A stretch of DNA of 64,000 nucleotides. Origin: Nostoc sp. B(2019) (GTDB lineage: Bacteria; Cyanobacteriota; Cyanobacteriia; Cyanobacteriales; Nostocaceae). Shown here piece after piece: positions 9,624 through 17,844 of this stretch. The stretch covers positions 91,298-155,297 of the forward strand of contig NZ_WVID01000010.1 of assembly GCF_010091925.1 (NCBI RefSeq), in the 5' to 3' direction. Each line of letters opens with the position of its first letter. The stretch's first letter is position 1. The translations under genes were made by a program, and so were the position numbers. The notes under the pieces are model-generated. The model was not told where the DNA came from, searched no databases, and saw only the letters and a list, made by a program, of their open reading frames with translations.

Positions 9624-9773
9624 ATGTCATTGACTAATACTATCGATTTTAGAAACTTATGAGGCGATTTATTCGGTGGTGTAACTGCTGCAATCTTTTA
9701 GTTGCCTCTAGCGATAACATTTAGTGTCGCCTTTAGTGCTGGACTTGTAGCTGGTCTTTATGATGCAGTTTAG
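9624..9773 (+). pseudogene. N-terminal relic of a SulP-family anion transporter
   Basis: Forty-nine codons in one frame begin at ATG 9624 and keep the SulP N-terminal pattern: N-L-x-G-D-L-F-G-G-V-T-A-A-I, then L-P-L-A-I-T-F-S-V, then A-G-L-V-A-G-L-Y-D-A-V. Two stop codons (TGA and TAG) interrupt the frame and a third ends it. In cyanobacteria this family includes Na+-dependent bicarbonate carriers of the BicA type and sulfate carriers; the fragment is too short to tell. It sits 96 bases before the Na+/H+ antiporter. Confidence 0.7.
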
Positions 9774-9869
9774 TAATTCTTAATTTCATCATTAATTAGG
9801 AATTACGAGATATAAATTACAAATTCTTTTGGCTCGACTTCAAAATAAATCAGCAACACAAAGAAAAAC

Positions 9870-11285
9870 ATGATTTTTTCAGAACCAATAGTTAATTCAT
9901 GTACCTGGTTAAATTTCCTCCCTGTAGGTTTACAGCCTTCTTTACTAGCAACAACCAACGACGCTGAATATGCTCCTATTGTCCTGACTGGAGTGTTACT
10001 AAGTTTAGTAGTCATTTATTTGGCTAGTAAAATTGGTGGCGAATTATCTAGAATGATAGACTTACCTCCTGTCTTGGGAGAATTAATTGGTGGTGTGGTT
10101 GTGGGTGCTTCTGCTCTCCATTTGGTAGTGTTTCCCGACAGCGGATCAGCTGCTAGCGACTCCATAATCATGACTATCCTGCAATTCATTAACAACCTCA
10201 CTCCTGAAGCAATCACATCAATCTTTCAAAGCCAGAGTGAAGTTGTTTCCGTTCTCGCCGAATTAGGTGTGATCATTCTGTTATTTGAAATTGGTCTGGA
10301 ATCAGACTTAAAAGAATTACAGAAAGTCGGCTATCAAGCGACAATTGTTGCTTGTGTTGGGGTAGCTGTTCCTTTTGCGGCTGGCACGGCAGGACTGATT
10401 TTATTGTTTCATGCACCAGTAATTCCGGCAATTTTTGCAGGTGCAGCATTGACAGCTACAAGTATTGGGATTACCTCCAAAGTTTTGTCAGAAATTGGGC
10501 AATTAAAATCTCGTGAAGGTCAAATTATTGTCGGTGCAGCCGTCATTGATGACATTTTAGGCATCATCGTGTTGGCAGTAGTTGCGAGTCTTGCAAAGAC
10601 TGGCGAAGTTGATATTTTCAATGTGATTTATCTGATTGTCAGCGCTACAGTCTTTCTCATCGGTTCAATTTTATTAGGCAAATATTTCAATCAAAGTTTT
10701 GTCGCGATCGCTAATAAATTGCAAACGCGAGGAAACTTAATTATCCCAGCGTTTATCTTTGCCTTTTTTATGGCTTTTTTGGGTAGTGCCATTCATTTAG
10801 AAGCTATATTAGGCGCATTTGCAGCTGGCTTGGTATTGGATGAAACGGATAAACGCAAAGAGCTAGATGAGCAGGTTAAACCGGTTGCTGACATCCTAGT
10901 ACCAGTTTTCTTTGTGACAGTTGGCGCGAAAGTTGATTTAGGTGTTCTTAATCCTTTAGTTCCAGGAAATCGAGAAGGATTAATTATTGCTGCCTTCTTA
11001 ATTGCGATCGCGATTATCGGTAAAGTTGTCACAGGTTGGGCGGTTTTTGGTCAACCTGGAATTAATCGGTTAGCGGTTGGTGTGGGGATGATTCCCCGTG
11101 GCGAAGTTGGGTTAGTGTTTGCCGCGATTGGTGCAGCTAGTGGTACGCTCGATAAACCATTGCAAGCTGCGATCGTGATTATGGTGATTTTGACAACCTT
11201 CGTAGCACCGCCTTTATTACGGTTTGCATTTAAGCGATCGCCAGAAGAAAAAGAATCTTTAGAGGAAGCCAATTTAATCGGCTAG
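9870..11285 (+). CDS. nhaS3: Na+/H+ antiporter, CPA2 family, NhaS3-like
   Basis: The 471-residue membrane protein exchanges Na+ for H+ and helps set cytoplasmic or thylakoid-lumen ion balance. It has about 12 hydrophobic helices and the CPA2 features: L-G-E-L-I-G-G near residue 70, and the paired acidic motif V-I-D-D-I-L-G near residue 225, whose aspartates carry the ions. M-I-P-R-G-E-V-G-L-V near residue 410 is also typical. A short N-terminal segment precedes the first helix. The length and motifs fit Synechocystis NhaS3, an essential thylakoid-associated antiporter; the symbol is by similarity. The mrp operon follows after 102 bases that include a hairpin, so the two may be separate transcripts with one physiological task. 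Confidence 0.88.
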   Translation: MIFSEPIVNSCTWLNFLPVGLQPSLLATTNDAEYAPIVLTGVLLSLVVIYLASKIGGELSRMIDLPPVLGELIGGVVVGASALHLVVFPDSGSAASDSIIMTILQFINNLTPEAITSIFQSQSEVVSVLAELGVIILLFEIGLESDLKELQKVGYQATIVACVGVAVPFAAGTAGLILLFHAPVIPAIFAGAALTATSIGITSKVLSEIGQLKSREGQIIVGAAVIDDILGIIVLAVVASLAKTGEVDIFNVIYLIVSATVFLIGSILLGKYFNQSFVAIANKLQTRGNLIIPAFIFAFFMAFLGSAIHLEAILGAFAAGLVLDETDKRKELDEQVKPVADILVPVFFVTVGAKVDLGVLNPLVPGNREGLIIAAFLIAIAIIGKVVTGWAVFGQPGINRLAVGVGMIPRGEVGLVFAAIGAASGTLDKPLQAAIVIMVILTTFVAPPLLRFAFKRSPEEKESLEEANLIG

Positions 11286-11315
11286 CTAGTTTTATACCAC
11301 TACCGTTAATTACAA

Positions 11316-11362
11316 GAAGGTAAAAGAGATGAATTTTCTTTTCTCTTTTATCTTTTACCTTC
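11316..11362. repeat. Perfect 12-bp inverted repeat between nhaS3-like gene and mrpC
   Basis: GAAGGTAAAAGA (11316-11327) is complementary to TCTTTTACCTTC (11351-11362), with a 23-base AT-rich loop. It could be a terminator or an attenuating hairpin in front of the mrp operon; it also resembles the heptameric repeats of this genome. Confidence 0.55.
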
Positions 11363-11387
11363 AATCCTTATCCAACAGGCAATTCCA

Positions 11388-11723
11388 GTGTTAGAAGCGT
11401 GCGTATTCGCAACAATATTGTGCGGATTTTTTGGCATCATCCTTAAAAAGAACCTTGTGATGAAGATCATTTCTATGGATGTTATGAGTACGGGGGTTAT
11501 CGCCTATTACGTGCTGGTTGCATCACGAAATGGTTTGTTTACACCAATTGTTTCCAACGTCAAAAATGGCGCTTATGCTGATCCGGTTCCCCAGGCGGTT
11601 ATATTAACGGCGATTGTAATCGGCTTTTCGATTCAGGCCTTAATGCTAGTCGGTGTCATGAAGCTGGCGCGGGATAATCCGACTTTGGAAAGCAGCGAGA
11701 TCGAGAAGAACAACACGCCATGA
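11388..11723 (+). CDS. mrpC: Mrp-type Na+/H+ antiporter subunit C (NuoK-like)
   Basis: The 111-residue protein has three hydrophobic helices and the NuoK/MrpC pattern: G-F-F-G-I-I-L-K-K-N-L-V-M-K-I-I-S-M-D-V near the N-terminus and D-P-V-P-Q-A-V-I-L-T-A-I-V-I-G in the last helix. It is a membrane subunit of the multi-protein Mrp antiporter, which shares ancestry with respiratory complex I. The frame begins with GTG at 11388. It is the first of seven overlapping genes; its stop overlaps the mrpD start by 4 bases (ATGA), a sign of translational coupling. Confidence 0.9.
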   Translation: MLEACVFATILCGFFGIILKKNLVMKIISMDVMSTGVIAYYVLVASRNGLFTPIVSNVKNGAYADPVPQAVILTAIVIGFSIQALMLVGVMKLARDNPTLESSEIEKNNTP

Positions 11724-13159
11724 ATACCATTACCATCGCCTGGATTGCACTACCGTTTTTTTTGGGGTTCAGCATTTATCTGCTTCCCAAACTTGACCGA
11801 TATCTTGCACTGTGCATGGCTTTTGCTTCGGTAGGATACGCGTTGCAGGTATTTTTCAACCAGTCGCCACTGACATTACAGTTACTAGATAATTTCGGCG
11901 TTATCTTAACAATCGATCAATTAAGCGGCTACTTTATATTGACAAATGGGCTGGTAACGGCGGCGGTCATCCTCTACTGTTGGCACACCGATAAGACAGC
12001 TTTTTTTTACGCACAGCTAATCATTTTACATGGCAGCGTTAATGCCGCGTTCGTCTGTTCGGATTTAATCAGTTTATACGTGGCGTTAGAGGTGAGTGGT
12101 ATTGCCGCGTTTCTCTTGATTGCCTATCCCCGGACTGACCGCTCGATTTGGGTAGGTTTACGCTATCTGTTTGTTAGCAATGTGGCAATGCTTTTTTATC
12201 TGGTTGGTGCGGTGCTAGTCTATCAGGCGCATCATTCCTTTAGTTTTGCAGGTTTGCGCGTAGCACCTCCAGAAGCGCTTGCCCTGATCTTTCTGGGACT
12301 GTTGACAAAAGGGGGGATTTTTGTATCAGGGTTGTGGTTGCCGTTGACTCACTCTGAATCGGAAACGCCAGTGTCGGCCATGCTGTCGGGAGTTGTGGTC
12401 AAAGCTGGTGTCTATCCATTAGTGCGGTGTGCGCTGATGGTGGAGGAAGTCGATCCGATCGTGAGAATCTTCGGAGTTGGGACGGCGCTTTTGGGTGTTT
12501 TCTATGCAGTCTTTGAAAAAGATACCAAGCGGATGCTGGCGTTTCACACGGTTTCGCAGTTAGGTTTTATCCTGGCTGCGCCGGCCGTGGGTGGTTTTTA
12601 TGCGCTGACACACGGACTGGTCAAATCGGCGCTCTTTTTAATAGCAGGTGTCTTACCGAGTCGCAACCTGAAGGAACTGCAAAATCAAGCGATCGCTACC
12701 CCAATTTGGATTGCTTTGGTTATAGCCAGCTTCTCGATTTCTGGCTTTCCCTTGTTGTCCGGCTTTGGGGCGAAGGTGTTGACAACGAAGAATCTGCTGC
12801 CTTGGCAAGCGATCGCCATGAATGTTGCAGCTCTAGGTACGGCAATATCGTTTGCTAAGTTCATATTTCTGCCACGTGGAGGAAAAGCGGATGTAAAGCC
12901 TGGTTTCTGGGCAGCAATCATCTTGTTGCTTGGTGGGCTGATTTTGGCGAATGTTGTGTATTACGAAGCTTATACCGTTACAAATATTATCAAACCCTTG
13001 GTAATCATCGGCATTGGCTGGTTGGCTTACTTTCTAGTTTTCAAACACTCAGTACTCAAGCTGCCGCGTGTCCTTGAGCAATTTGAGCATCTAATTGGTG
13101 TGATGAGTCTGATTTTACTCCTGCTGTTCTGGAAGGGATTTGCATGGTTGGGCATCTAA
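11720..13159 (+). CDS. mrpD: Mrp antiporter subunit D (NuoL/M/N-like proton-conducting subunit)
   Basis: The 479-residue protein has about 14 hydrophobic helices and belongs to the proton-conducting NuoL/M/N family. Typical pieces are the glutamate in Y-V-A-L-E-V-S near residue 122, the K in L-T-K-G-G near 200, and D-T-K-R-M-L-A-F-H-T-V-S-Q-L-G near 270. It is the only large antiporter-like subunit in this operon because the MrpA partner here is short. Its 3' end overlaps mrpE by 16 bases. Base use in this operon looks somewhat richer in G+C than in the AT-rich neighbours, which could reflect transfer; this was judged by eye. Confidence 0.9.
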   Translation: MNTITIAWIALPFFLGFSIYLLPKLDRYLALCMAFASVGYALQVFFNQSPLTLQLLDNFGVILTIDQLSGYFILTNGLVTAAVILYCWHTDKTAFFYAQLIILHGSVNAAFVCSDLISLYVALEVSGIAAFLLIAYPRTDRSIWVGLRYLFVSNVAMLFYLVGAVLVYQAHHSFSFAGLRVAPPEALALIFLGLLTKGGIFVSGLWLPLTHSESETPVSAMLSGVVVKAGVYPLVRCALMVEEVDPIVRIFGVGTALLGVFYAVFEKDTKRMLAFHTVSQLGFILAAPAVGGFYALTHGLVKSALFLIAGVLPSRNLKELQNQAIATPIWIALVIASFSISGFPLLSGFGAKVLTTKNLLPWQAIAMNVAALGTAISFAKFIFLPRGGKADVKPGFWAAIILLLGGLILANVVYYEAYTVTNIIKPLVIIGIGWLAYFLVFKHSVLKLPRVLEQFEHLIGVMSLILLLLFWKGFAWLGI

Positions 13160-13533
13160 ATCTAATATTGCGGCTGATCATCTGGTTTCTGCTCACTGCC
13201 AATTTCAGTGTGGCAAATATCATCATTGGCGTCAGCATCGCACTTCTATTGCCGGGTCGTCAGAAGGGGCCGGAAGCATTAAAAGATTGGCTGCGTGTGC
13301 TGGGTGAAATCGTAGTGGCGATTCCACAGGCGTATCTTGAGGCATTTGAAATCATCATCCGCCCGCATAACCACGAAGACATAACGATGGAACAAGTCAA
13401 ACCCCGACGGACACCAGGGCTGATATTCCTGGATATATTCCTGATCACCTTTACGCCTAAGACCATTGTTTTGAAATATCACGAACAAGGCTGGTACGAA
13501 GTCCACCGAGTGCAACGGAGGAAAAAAGTATGA
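13144..13533 (+). CDS. mrpE: Mrp antiporter subunit E
   Basis: The 129-residue protein starts at an ATG inside the end of mrpD. It has the MnhE/MrpE layout: two N-terminal helices (L-I-I-W-F-L-L-T, N-I-I-I-G-V-S-I), then a soluble domain with I-P-Q-A-Y-L-E-A-F-E-I-I-I-R-P and I-T-F-T-P-K-T-I-V. It is a small accessory subunit of the Mrp complex. The stop overlaps the mrpF start by 4 bases. Confidence 0.88.
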   Translation: MVGHLNLILRLIIWFLLTANFSVANIIIGVSIALLLPGRQKGPEALKDWLRVLGEIVVAIPQAYLEAFEIIIRPHNHEDITMEQVKPRRTPGLIFLDIFLITFTPKTIVLKYHEQGWYEVHRVQRRKKV

Positions 13534-13787
13534 TCCTGAATCTGGTATTGATTGCAATGATTCTGGCAATGCTTATCCCCATGTATGAGGCATGGCAGGA
13601 TGATGATATTTGGCAAAAAATGCTGGCATTTGCCAGTATTGCAACCAAAACTTCACTTATGATCCTGGTCGTATCCGTCTTACGTGATGATTGGATGATT
13701 GGTGTTGCCGGGGTAATTATCCTGAGTGTGGGGAATGCTGGATTAATGTTGCTAGCTCATATACTCAAACGAATGAATGAAGTATGA
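13530..13787 (+). CDS. mrpF: Mrp antiporter subunit F
   Basis: This 85-residue protein has three hydrophobic helices and the size and position of MrpF/MnhF. Its motifs are weaker than those of its neighbours; A-S-I-A-T-K-T-S and V-S-V-L-R-D-D mark the second and third helices. The assignment rests mainly on its place between mrpE and mrpG and on helix pattern. It is translationally coupled on both sides through ATGA overlaps. Confidence 0.75.
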   Translation: MILNLVLIAMILAMLIPMYEAWQDDDIWQKMLAFASIATKTSLMILVVSVLRDDWMIGVAGVIILSVGNAGLMLLAHILKRMNEV

Positions 13788-14062
13788 TTGACTTTTTCAG
13801 TTATATCTGCATGGGTGTGGGACTCTTCTTCTGGTTTTGGGGAACCTCTCATCTGCTCGGCAAGCGATCGCTATTATTCAAACTCCATAGTCTTTCGGTT
13901 GCAGATACGCTTGGATCAATGAGTATCATCATCGGACTGCTCTTGAAGATACCCAGCGAATGGCCGTTGCTCATCCTCGCCATCATCTCCTTGGCAATCT
14001 GGAATACCATGCTGGGATATGTTTTGGCTTACTGTTCCAGTAGCGGAGGTAGCCATGAATGA
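13784..14062 (+). CDS. mrpG: Mrp antiporter subunit G
   Basis: The 92-residue protein has three hydrophobic helices and the MnhG/MrpG layout: G-x-x-x-F-F-W-F-W-G-T at the start, then K-L-H-S-L-S-V-A-D-T-L-G around residues 35-46. The first is the helix and the second the short amphipathic link with the family's H-x-x-x-x-x-D-T-x-G. Its 3' end overlaps the next gene by 8 bases. Confidence 0.88.
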   Translation: MIDFFSYICMGVGLFFWFWGTSHLLGKRSLLFKLHSLSVADTLGSMSIIIGLLLKIPSEWPLLILAIISLAIWNTMLGYVLAYCSSSGGSHE

Positions 14063-14645
14063 TAGCTATGTCTATGTGATCATCGCCCTGCTGCCGTTGG
14101 CTGCGTGTATGCTGGTCTTTCAGGTCAATCCATACCATGCCTTGGTAATTCGAGGAATACTAGGAGCAGTGGCGGCATTTGTCTATACGGTTTTGGGAGC
14201 GCCGGATGTTGCTTTGACCGAAGCATTAGTAGGCACTATGCTGGCAATTACTCTCTATGCGATCGCAGTGCGCTCATCGCTGGTCATGCGTCTTGGATTA
14301 CTCAAAGATGATGATTCTCTACAAGATGACACCGAAGACCATTTTGGGCAATTGATGGATGAGTTACGCACAATTTTTGGTAAACACCATGTACGTCTGG
14401 AGTTGGTTCCCTACCCAAATACTCAAGCCTTGCAACGGGCGCTGATGGATAAAGAAGTCCATGCAACCTGTGTCAGACAAGAACACACTGATCCAAACCA
14501 GGCAACAAGTGAGGATAAAAACCAGTCCTATCATACCGCCATCAGGGTGAAACGCATCTATGACATTATGCAAACTGAACTTGCATCACCAGCGACAATC
14601 CTAACCTACGTAAGTACACCAGATTCAGGAGAGAAGCATAAATGA
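14055..14645 (+). CDS. mrpA: Short MrpA-like subunit (DUF4040/MbhD type)
   Basis: I start this gene at ATG 14055 (196 residues) because GGAGGT at 14045-14050 lies just before it; a longer frame from 14019 lacks this. The first 90 residues are three helices with L-G-A-P-D-V-A-L-T-E-A-L-V-G-T, the mark of the DUF4040 part of MrpA. The large NuoL-like domain of a Firmicutes MrpA is absent. The C-terminal 100 residues are hydrophilic and of unclear role. In Anabaena the corresponding gene is called mrpA and has been linked to Na+ and alkaline tolerance (from memory). It overlaps both neighbours and is co-translated with mrpB. Confidence 0.85.
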   Translation: MNDSYVYVIIALLPLAACMLVFQVNPYHALVIRGILGAVAAFVYTVLGAPDVALTEALVGTMLAITLYAIAVRSSLVMRLGLLKDDDSLQDDTEDHFGQLMDELRTIFGKHHVRLELVPYPNTQALQRALMDKEVHATCVRQEHTDPNQATSEDKNQSYHTAIRVKRIYDIMQTELASPATILTYVSTPDSGEKHK

Positions 14646-15304
14646 AATGGGTCTACATTGCAGCAGGGATAGCGTTGTATGTGAAAATGCTCATCTTGCC
14701 GAATCCAGAACTAGACCTACCGGATTTCTCTATCGTTGAATCGATTGTCAAAGATGGTGGCATACCCAATGCGGTTACAGTGATTATTCTCAGGAATCGG
14801 TTGTATGACACCATTTTCGAGGTGGTGGTATTTACAATTGCGATTATGGGTGCTTATTTTCTTTTAGCTAATGAAAGACCGTCCTGTGCGATCTATCATT
14901 TCACAGATAAACCATCCATCGTGCTAGCGCGTTTGGGAGCGACCATTGCCGCGTTGGTAAGTATCGAATTAGCTATTCGGGGGCATCTGAGTCCGGGTGG
15001 TGGTTTTGCAGCCGGAGTGGCGGGCGGAACTGCGATCGGTTTGATTGCGATCACCTCATCACCGGAATGGATGCAAGGAATCTACCAGCGCTGGCACGCC
15101 GCTACATGGGAGAAAGTTTCGGTTCTTGTTTTCATTGTACTGGCGGTTATAACTCTGGCTGGAGTAGAGTTACCGCACGGAGAAATGGGCGCACTTGTCA
15201 GTGGGGGGGTTATTCCCTTGCTCAATATCCTAGTTGCAGTCAAAGTCGCGTTGGGGTCGTGGGCAGTGATTTTGGTTTTTATTCGTTATCGGGGATTGTT
15301 GTAA
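14642..15304 (+). CDS. mrpB: Mrp antiporter subunit B (MnhB domain)
   Basis: The 220-residue protein has a first helix, then a segment like the MrpA C-terminal tail (N-A-V-T-V-I-I-L-R-N-R-L-Y-D-T-I-F-E-V). The MnhB domain follows, with L-A-I-R-G-H-L-S-P-G-G-G-F-A-A-G-V-A-G-G-T near residues 117-135, the family hallmark. It therefore seems to join the end of MrpA with MrpB in one protein. It is the last gene of the operon; no clear terminator follows. The order C-D-E-F-G-A-B matches what I recall for Anabaena. Confidence 0.88.
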   Translation: MKWVYIAAGIALYVKMLILPNPELDLPDFSIVESIVKDGGIPNAVTVIILRNRLYDTIFEVVVFTIAIMGAYFLLANERPSCAIYHFTDKPSIVLARLGATIAALVSIELAIRGHLSPGGGFAAGVAGGTAIGLIAITSSPEWMQGIYQRWHAATWEKVSVLVFIVLAVITLAGVELPHGEMGALVSGGVIPLLNILVAVKVALGSWAVILVFIRYRGLL

Positions 15305-15464
15305 AAGATAAAAACTCTGCGTATCCACCGAGTAACTACTAATGACATAGCTAATTGCACGGTAAACCCAACGTCAAACATTACTGGTTGCCTTAGTATA
15401 TGGCTTAGGAACTAACCATATTGCAGTAATAGGTAGTTGATATTACCGATTATATTTTAAGTTT

Positions 15465-16331
15465 TTAAGTGTGAAATATTACGGTTACTAAGGGCAAAAA
15501 TGCCAACAGGAAGCCATGCCAGGACTGTAATTGAGCTTCTGGTTCTGGTGCTGGTGCTGCTAATAGGGCTTCTATTCTTTGTTCTAAACGTAGGCATCGC
15601 CCGCCGTAGGCATCGCTTACGTTAGGGGAACCCAATGCAGCACAGCAAATTTCTGATACAACAGGGCTGTTACTAACTACTAACAAGAGTGATTCTGCTA
15701 GCACCAGAGGATCTACCTGTAATGCTGCATAGCTATCGGCACGTAGTTCACGCAAAACTAACAGTTCTTGCCACAAAGGCTCTGTATTTGGCAACCAAGT
15801 AGTACAGGAACGCACCCAACCGAGCCAGAAAAACCAGAATGTATCGCGGTAATAGTAATGCCCTTGCTCATGGGCTAAAACGCTTTCTAAATGATTGGGT
15901 GAGAGAGTTTGCACTAAGCCTTGACTTACCACTAGTTCAGGTTGCCAAAAACCGATTTGACCGGCAAATAGTGCATCTGTTTGAAGTAGCCTAGCTTGCC
16001 TATCGCCGAGATTAACTAGGGAACAGTTGCGGGCGGATTTTACAGACTGCAACCCCTGGAAAGCAAGTTTTATGCACAAAATGGCAAAAAATACCAGAAA
16101 TAATAATGCCAGCACATAGCTGACCCATCCTGTATACATCCCGCCCATTTTTCCTTGAGTTCCCATGCACAGCACGGCGATCGCAGTCATGAAAATTAGC
16201 AAGGGAGGGAAAAGAAATAAAAACAGCGATCGCCGCCACCGCAGACTCCAACTACCTTGTGGTTGATTCCAAGAAGATCTCAACCACCAAGCAACTGCCA
16301 AAACAATCACAATCATCATTAGATGCATCAT
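15465..16331 (-). CDS. M56-family (BlaR1-like) membrane metallopeptidase
   Basis: The 288-residue protein has three or four N-terminal helices and a cytoplasm-facing zinc protease domain. The H-E-Q-G-H motif (H-E-x-x-H) stands near residue 155 within V-L-A-H-E-Q-G-H-Y-Y. BlaR1/MecR1 proteases cleave a BlaI-type repressor when a signal arrives. This one has no penicillin-binding sensor domain, so its signal is unknown. It overlaps the upstream BlaI-type gene by 4 bases, making a clear repressor-protease pair. Residues encoded near 15589-15616 come from a duplicated repeat (GTAGGCATCGC twice) and look like a small in-frame insertion. Confidence 0.88.
   Translation of the reverse strand: MMHLMMIVIVLAVAWWLRSSWNQPQGSWSLRWRRSLFLFLFPPLLIFMTAIAVLCMGTQGKMGGMYTGWVSYVLALLFLVFFAILCIKLAFQGLQSVKSARNCSLVNLGDRQARLLQTDALFAGQIGFWQPELVVSQGLVQTLSPNHLESVLAHEQGHYYYRDTFWFFWLGWVRSCTTWLPNTEPLWQELLVLRELRADSYAALQVDPLVLAESLLLVVSNSPVVSEICCAALGSPNVSDAYGGRCLRLEQRIEALLAAPAPEPEAQLQSWHGFLLAFLPLVTVIFHT
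15589..15616. repeat. Duplicated 12-bp repeat inside the M56 gene
   Basis: CGTAGGCATCGC occurs at 15589-15600 and again at 15605-15616, separated by CCGC. On the coding strand it gives S-D-A-Y-G-G-R-C-L-R. The motif belongs to the dispersed GGCATCGC-type repeats of Nostoc-like genomes. Confidence 0.75.
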
Positions 16332-16747
16332 TTTTCCTCCCTGGCTTGGCGTGCAGCTTGAATGCGTTTGGCGATCGCTTCTATTTGCTCGCTGGCTGCT
16401 TCATCTAGACTATCAGCAAAGGCAGCGACAACATCAGGATTACCAACGGCGAGAAATCGCTGCAACTGTTCGTGTGCTTTGATTACCGCTGATTGCTGCT
16501 TAGTCAGCAATGGTTGCCAGTAAAATGCCCGTCCTTGTTTGTTGCATGTCAGCCAACCTTTATCAGTGAGACGACGCAGAACGGTGGTTACAGAAGTATA
16601 AGCTAATTCTCGGTTGGGATCAGCCAGAATGCGATCGTGTACATCCTTGACTGTAGCTGAACCAAGTTCCCAGATAATATTTAAAATTTCCGCTTCCAAC
16701 GGGCCTACAGACAATTGTTTAGGGCGGTAATCGGGTAAAGGAGCCAT
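16328..16747 (-). CDS. BlaI/MecI/CopY-family transcriptional repressor
   Basis: The 139-residue protein has the winged-helix domain of BlaI in its first 85 residues: L-G-P-L-E-A-E-I-L-x-I-I-W-like start, A-T-V-K-D-V-H-D-R-I, and Y-T-S-V-T-T-V-L-R-R-L-T-D-K-G-W-L as recognition helix and wing. The C-terminal helical part would dimerise. Such repressors bind their own promoter and are removed by the M56 protease encoded next. The target could be only this pair or also the divergent comB side. No clear BlaI dyad was identified upstream. Confidence 0.9.
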   Translation of the reverse strand: MAPLPDYRPKQLSVGPLEAEILNIIWELGSATVKDVHDRILADPNRELAYTSVTTVLRRLTDKGWLTCNKQGRAFYWQPLLTKQQSAVIKAHEQLQRFLAVGNPDVVAAFADSLDEAASEQIEAIAKRIQAARQAREEK

Positions 16748-17055
16748 ATAATTTTTGGTGGGATGAGCAGAGTGGAGTTAGCAAGCGTCAGGGTACTTAG
16801 TCATACCAACTTGAAGCGTTAAATACAGCTTTAGAAGATCTGTTCTTTTTTCAGATTACAAGATAGTCAGCAAGTCTGAAAGCCCAGAAGCCTAGGAGCA
16901 GGCTTTTTTAGACTTTTTTCGGATTTTATGAATGGTATGTATCGTGGATTTGAATGCTAAAAAACGCTCTCTGGTCAACTGGAACTGTAGTTAGTGACAC
17001 CAAGTAGGTAAAATGTTATTTGCGGCAATAGTATTAGAGCAGGTGTATCCAGCGC
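16748..17055. other. 308-base spacer between the BlaI-type gene and comB
   Basis: It holds the divergent promoters of both genes. The only structured element I see is the hairpin with T-run at 16888-16909. No reading frame worth calling. Confidence 0.5.
16888..16909 (+). terminator. Terminator-like hairpin with no gene upstream
   Basis: AAGCCT (16888-16893) pairs with AGGCTT (16900-16905) around a six-base loop and is followed by T residues. No plus-strand gene ends nearby, so it may close a small RNA or act as an attenuator before comB. Confidence 0.5.
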
Positions 17056-17799
17056 GTGAAGCTATTCGTATACCACACTCCGGAATTGACTCCAACGGAT
17101 AAAGCGCCAGATTGTGCGATCGCAGTCGATGTCTTGCGAGCCACTAGCACAATCGCGACTGTCCTAGCGGCTGGAGGCGAAGCGGTGCAAGTCTTCAGTG
17201 ATTTAGATCAACTAATCGAAGTTAGCGAAAAATGGCCTTCAGAAAAACGCCTACGAGCTGGAGAACGCGGCGGCGCGAAAGTAACTGGCTTTGAATTAGG
17301 TAACTCTCCCCTTGATTGCACACAAGAATTAGTGGCGGGACGTCGCTTGTTTATCAGTACTACTAATGGCACTCGCGCTTTACAACGAGTACAAGAATCT
17401 CCAGCTGTATTAGCAGCAGCCTTAATCAATCGGGCGGCGGTAGTGCAGTATCTCCTGGAGAAGCAACCAGAGACAGTATGGATTGTTGGTTCAGGTTGGG
17501 AAGGCTCTTTTTCTTTAGAGGATACAGTTTGTGCAGGCGCGATCGCCCATAGTCTTGTACAGCAAACTAAATTGTCGCAGGAGGAATTAGCTGGTAATGA
17601 TGAGGTAATTAGCGCGATCGCTCTTTACTCACAGTGGCAAGGCGATTTATTGGGACTGTTACACCAAGCTAGTCACGGCCAGCGACTATTGCGCCTGGAA
17701 TGTTATGAAGACTTAAAATATTGTTCTCAAACTGATATTTTAGATGTCTTGCCCATACAACAAGAAACAGGAGTTTTAAAAAGTCAAAAAGCAAAATAG
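17056..17799 (+). CDS. comB: 2-phosphosulfolactate phosphatase family (ComB)
   Basis: The 247-residue protein matches the ComB family: [13 protein letters not shown] near residues 21-33, A-G-E-R-G-G-x-K near 67, F-E-L-G-N-S-P near 78 and S-T-T-N-G-T-R-A-L near 100. In methanogens ComB removes phosphate from 2-phospho-3-sulfolactate in coenzyme M synthesis. Cyanobacteria lack that coenzyme, so here it may make sulfolactate or use another phosphate ester; that is unresolved. The start is GTG. It is a stand-alone gene, convergent with the glycosyltransferase locus. Confidence 0.9.
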   Translation: MKLFVYHTPELTPTDKAPDCAIAVDVLRATSTIATVLAAGGEAVQVFSDLDQLIEVSEKWPSEKRLRAGERGGAKVTGFELGNSPLDCTQELVAGRRLFISTTNGTRALQRVQESPAVLAAALINRAAVVQYLLEKQPETVWIVGSGWEGSFSLEDTVCAGAIAHSLVQQTKLSQEELAGNDEVISAIALYSQWQGDLLGLLHQASHGQRLLRLECYEDLKYCSQTDILDVLPIQQETGVLKSQKAK

Positions 17800-17844
17800 A
17801 TAACTAAATACAAGAGTCAGATAAATTCTGGCTCTTAACTCCTT

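Larger units (their letters stand above)
8699..9869. other. 1.17-kb gene-poor spacer holding two gene relics
   Basis: The spacer between the divergent SRPBCC and nhaS3-like genes is AT-rich. It contains an IS5-like transposase relic (8991-9156) and an in-frame SulP transporter relic (9624-9773), annotated separately. A short palindromic GTAGCGATGCCTTCGCTA repeat lies at about 9179-9196. The rest (9200-9620) shows nothing I recognise. Confidence 0.6.
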
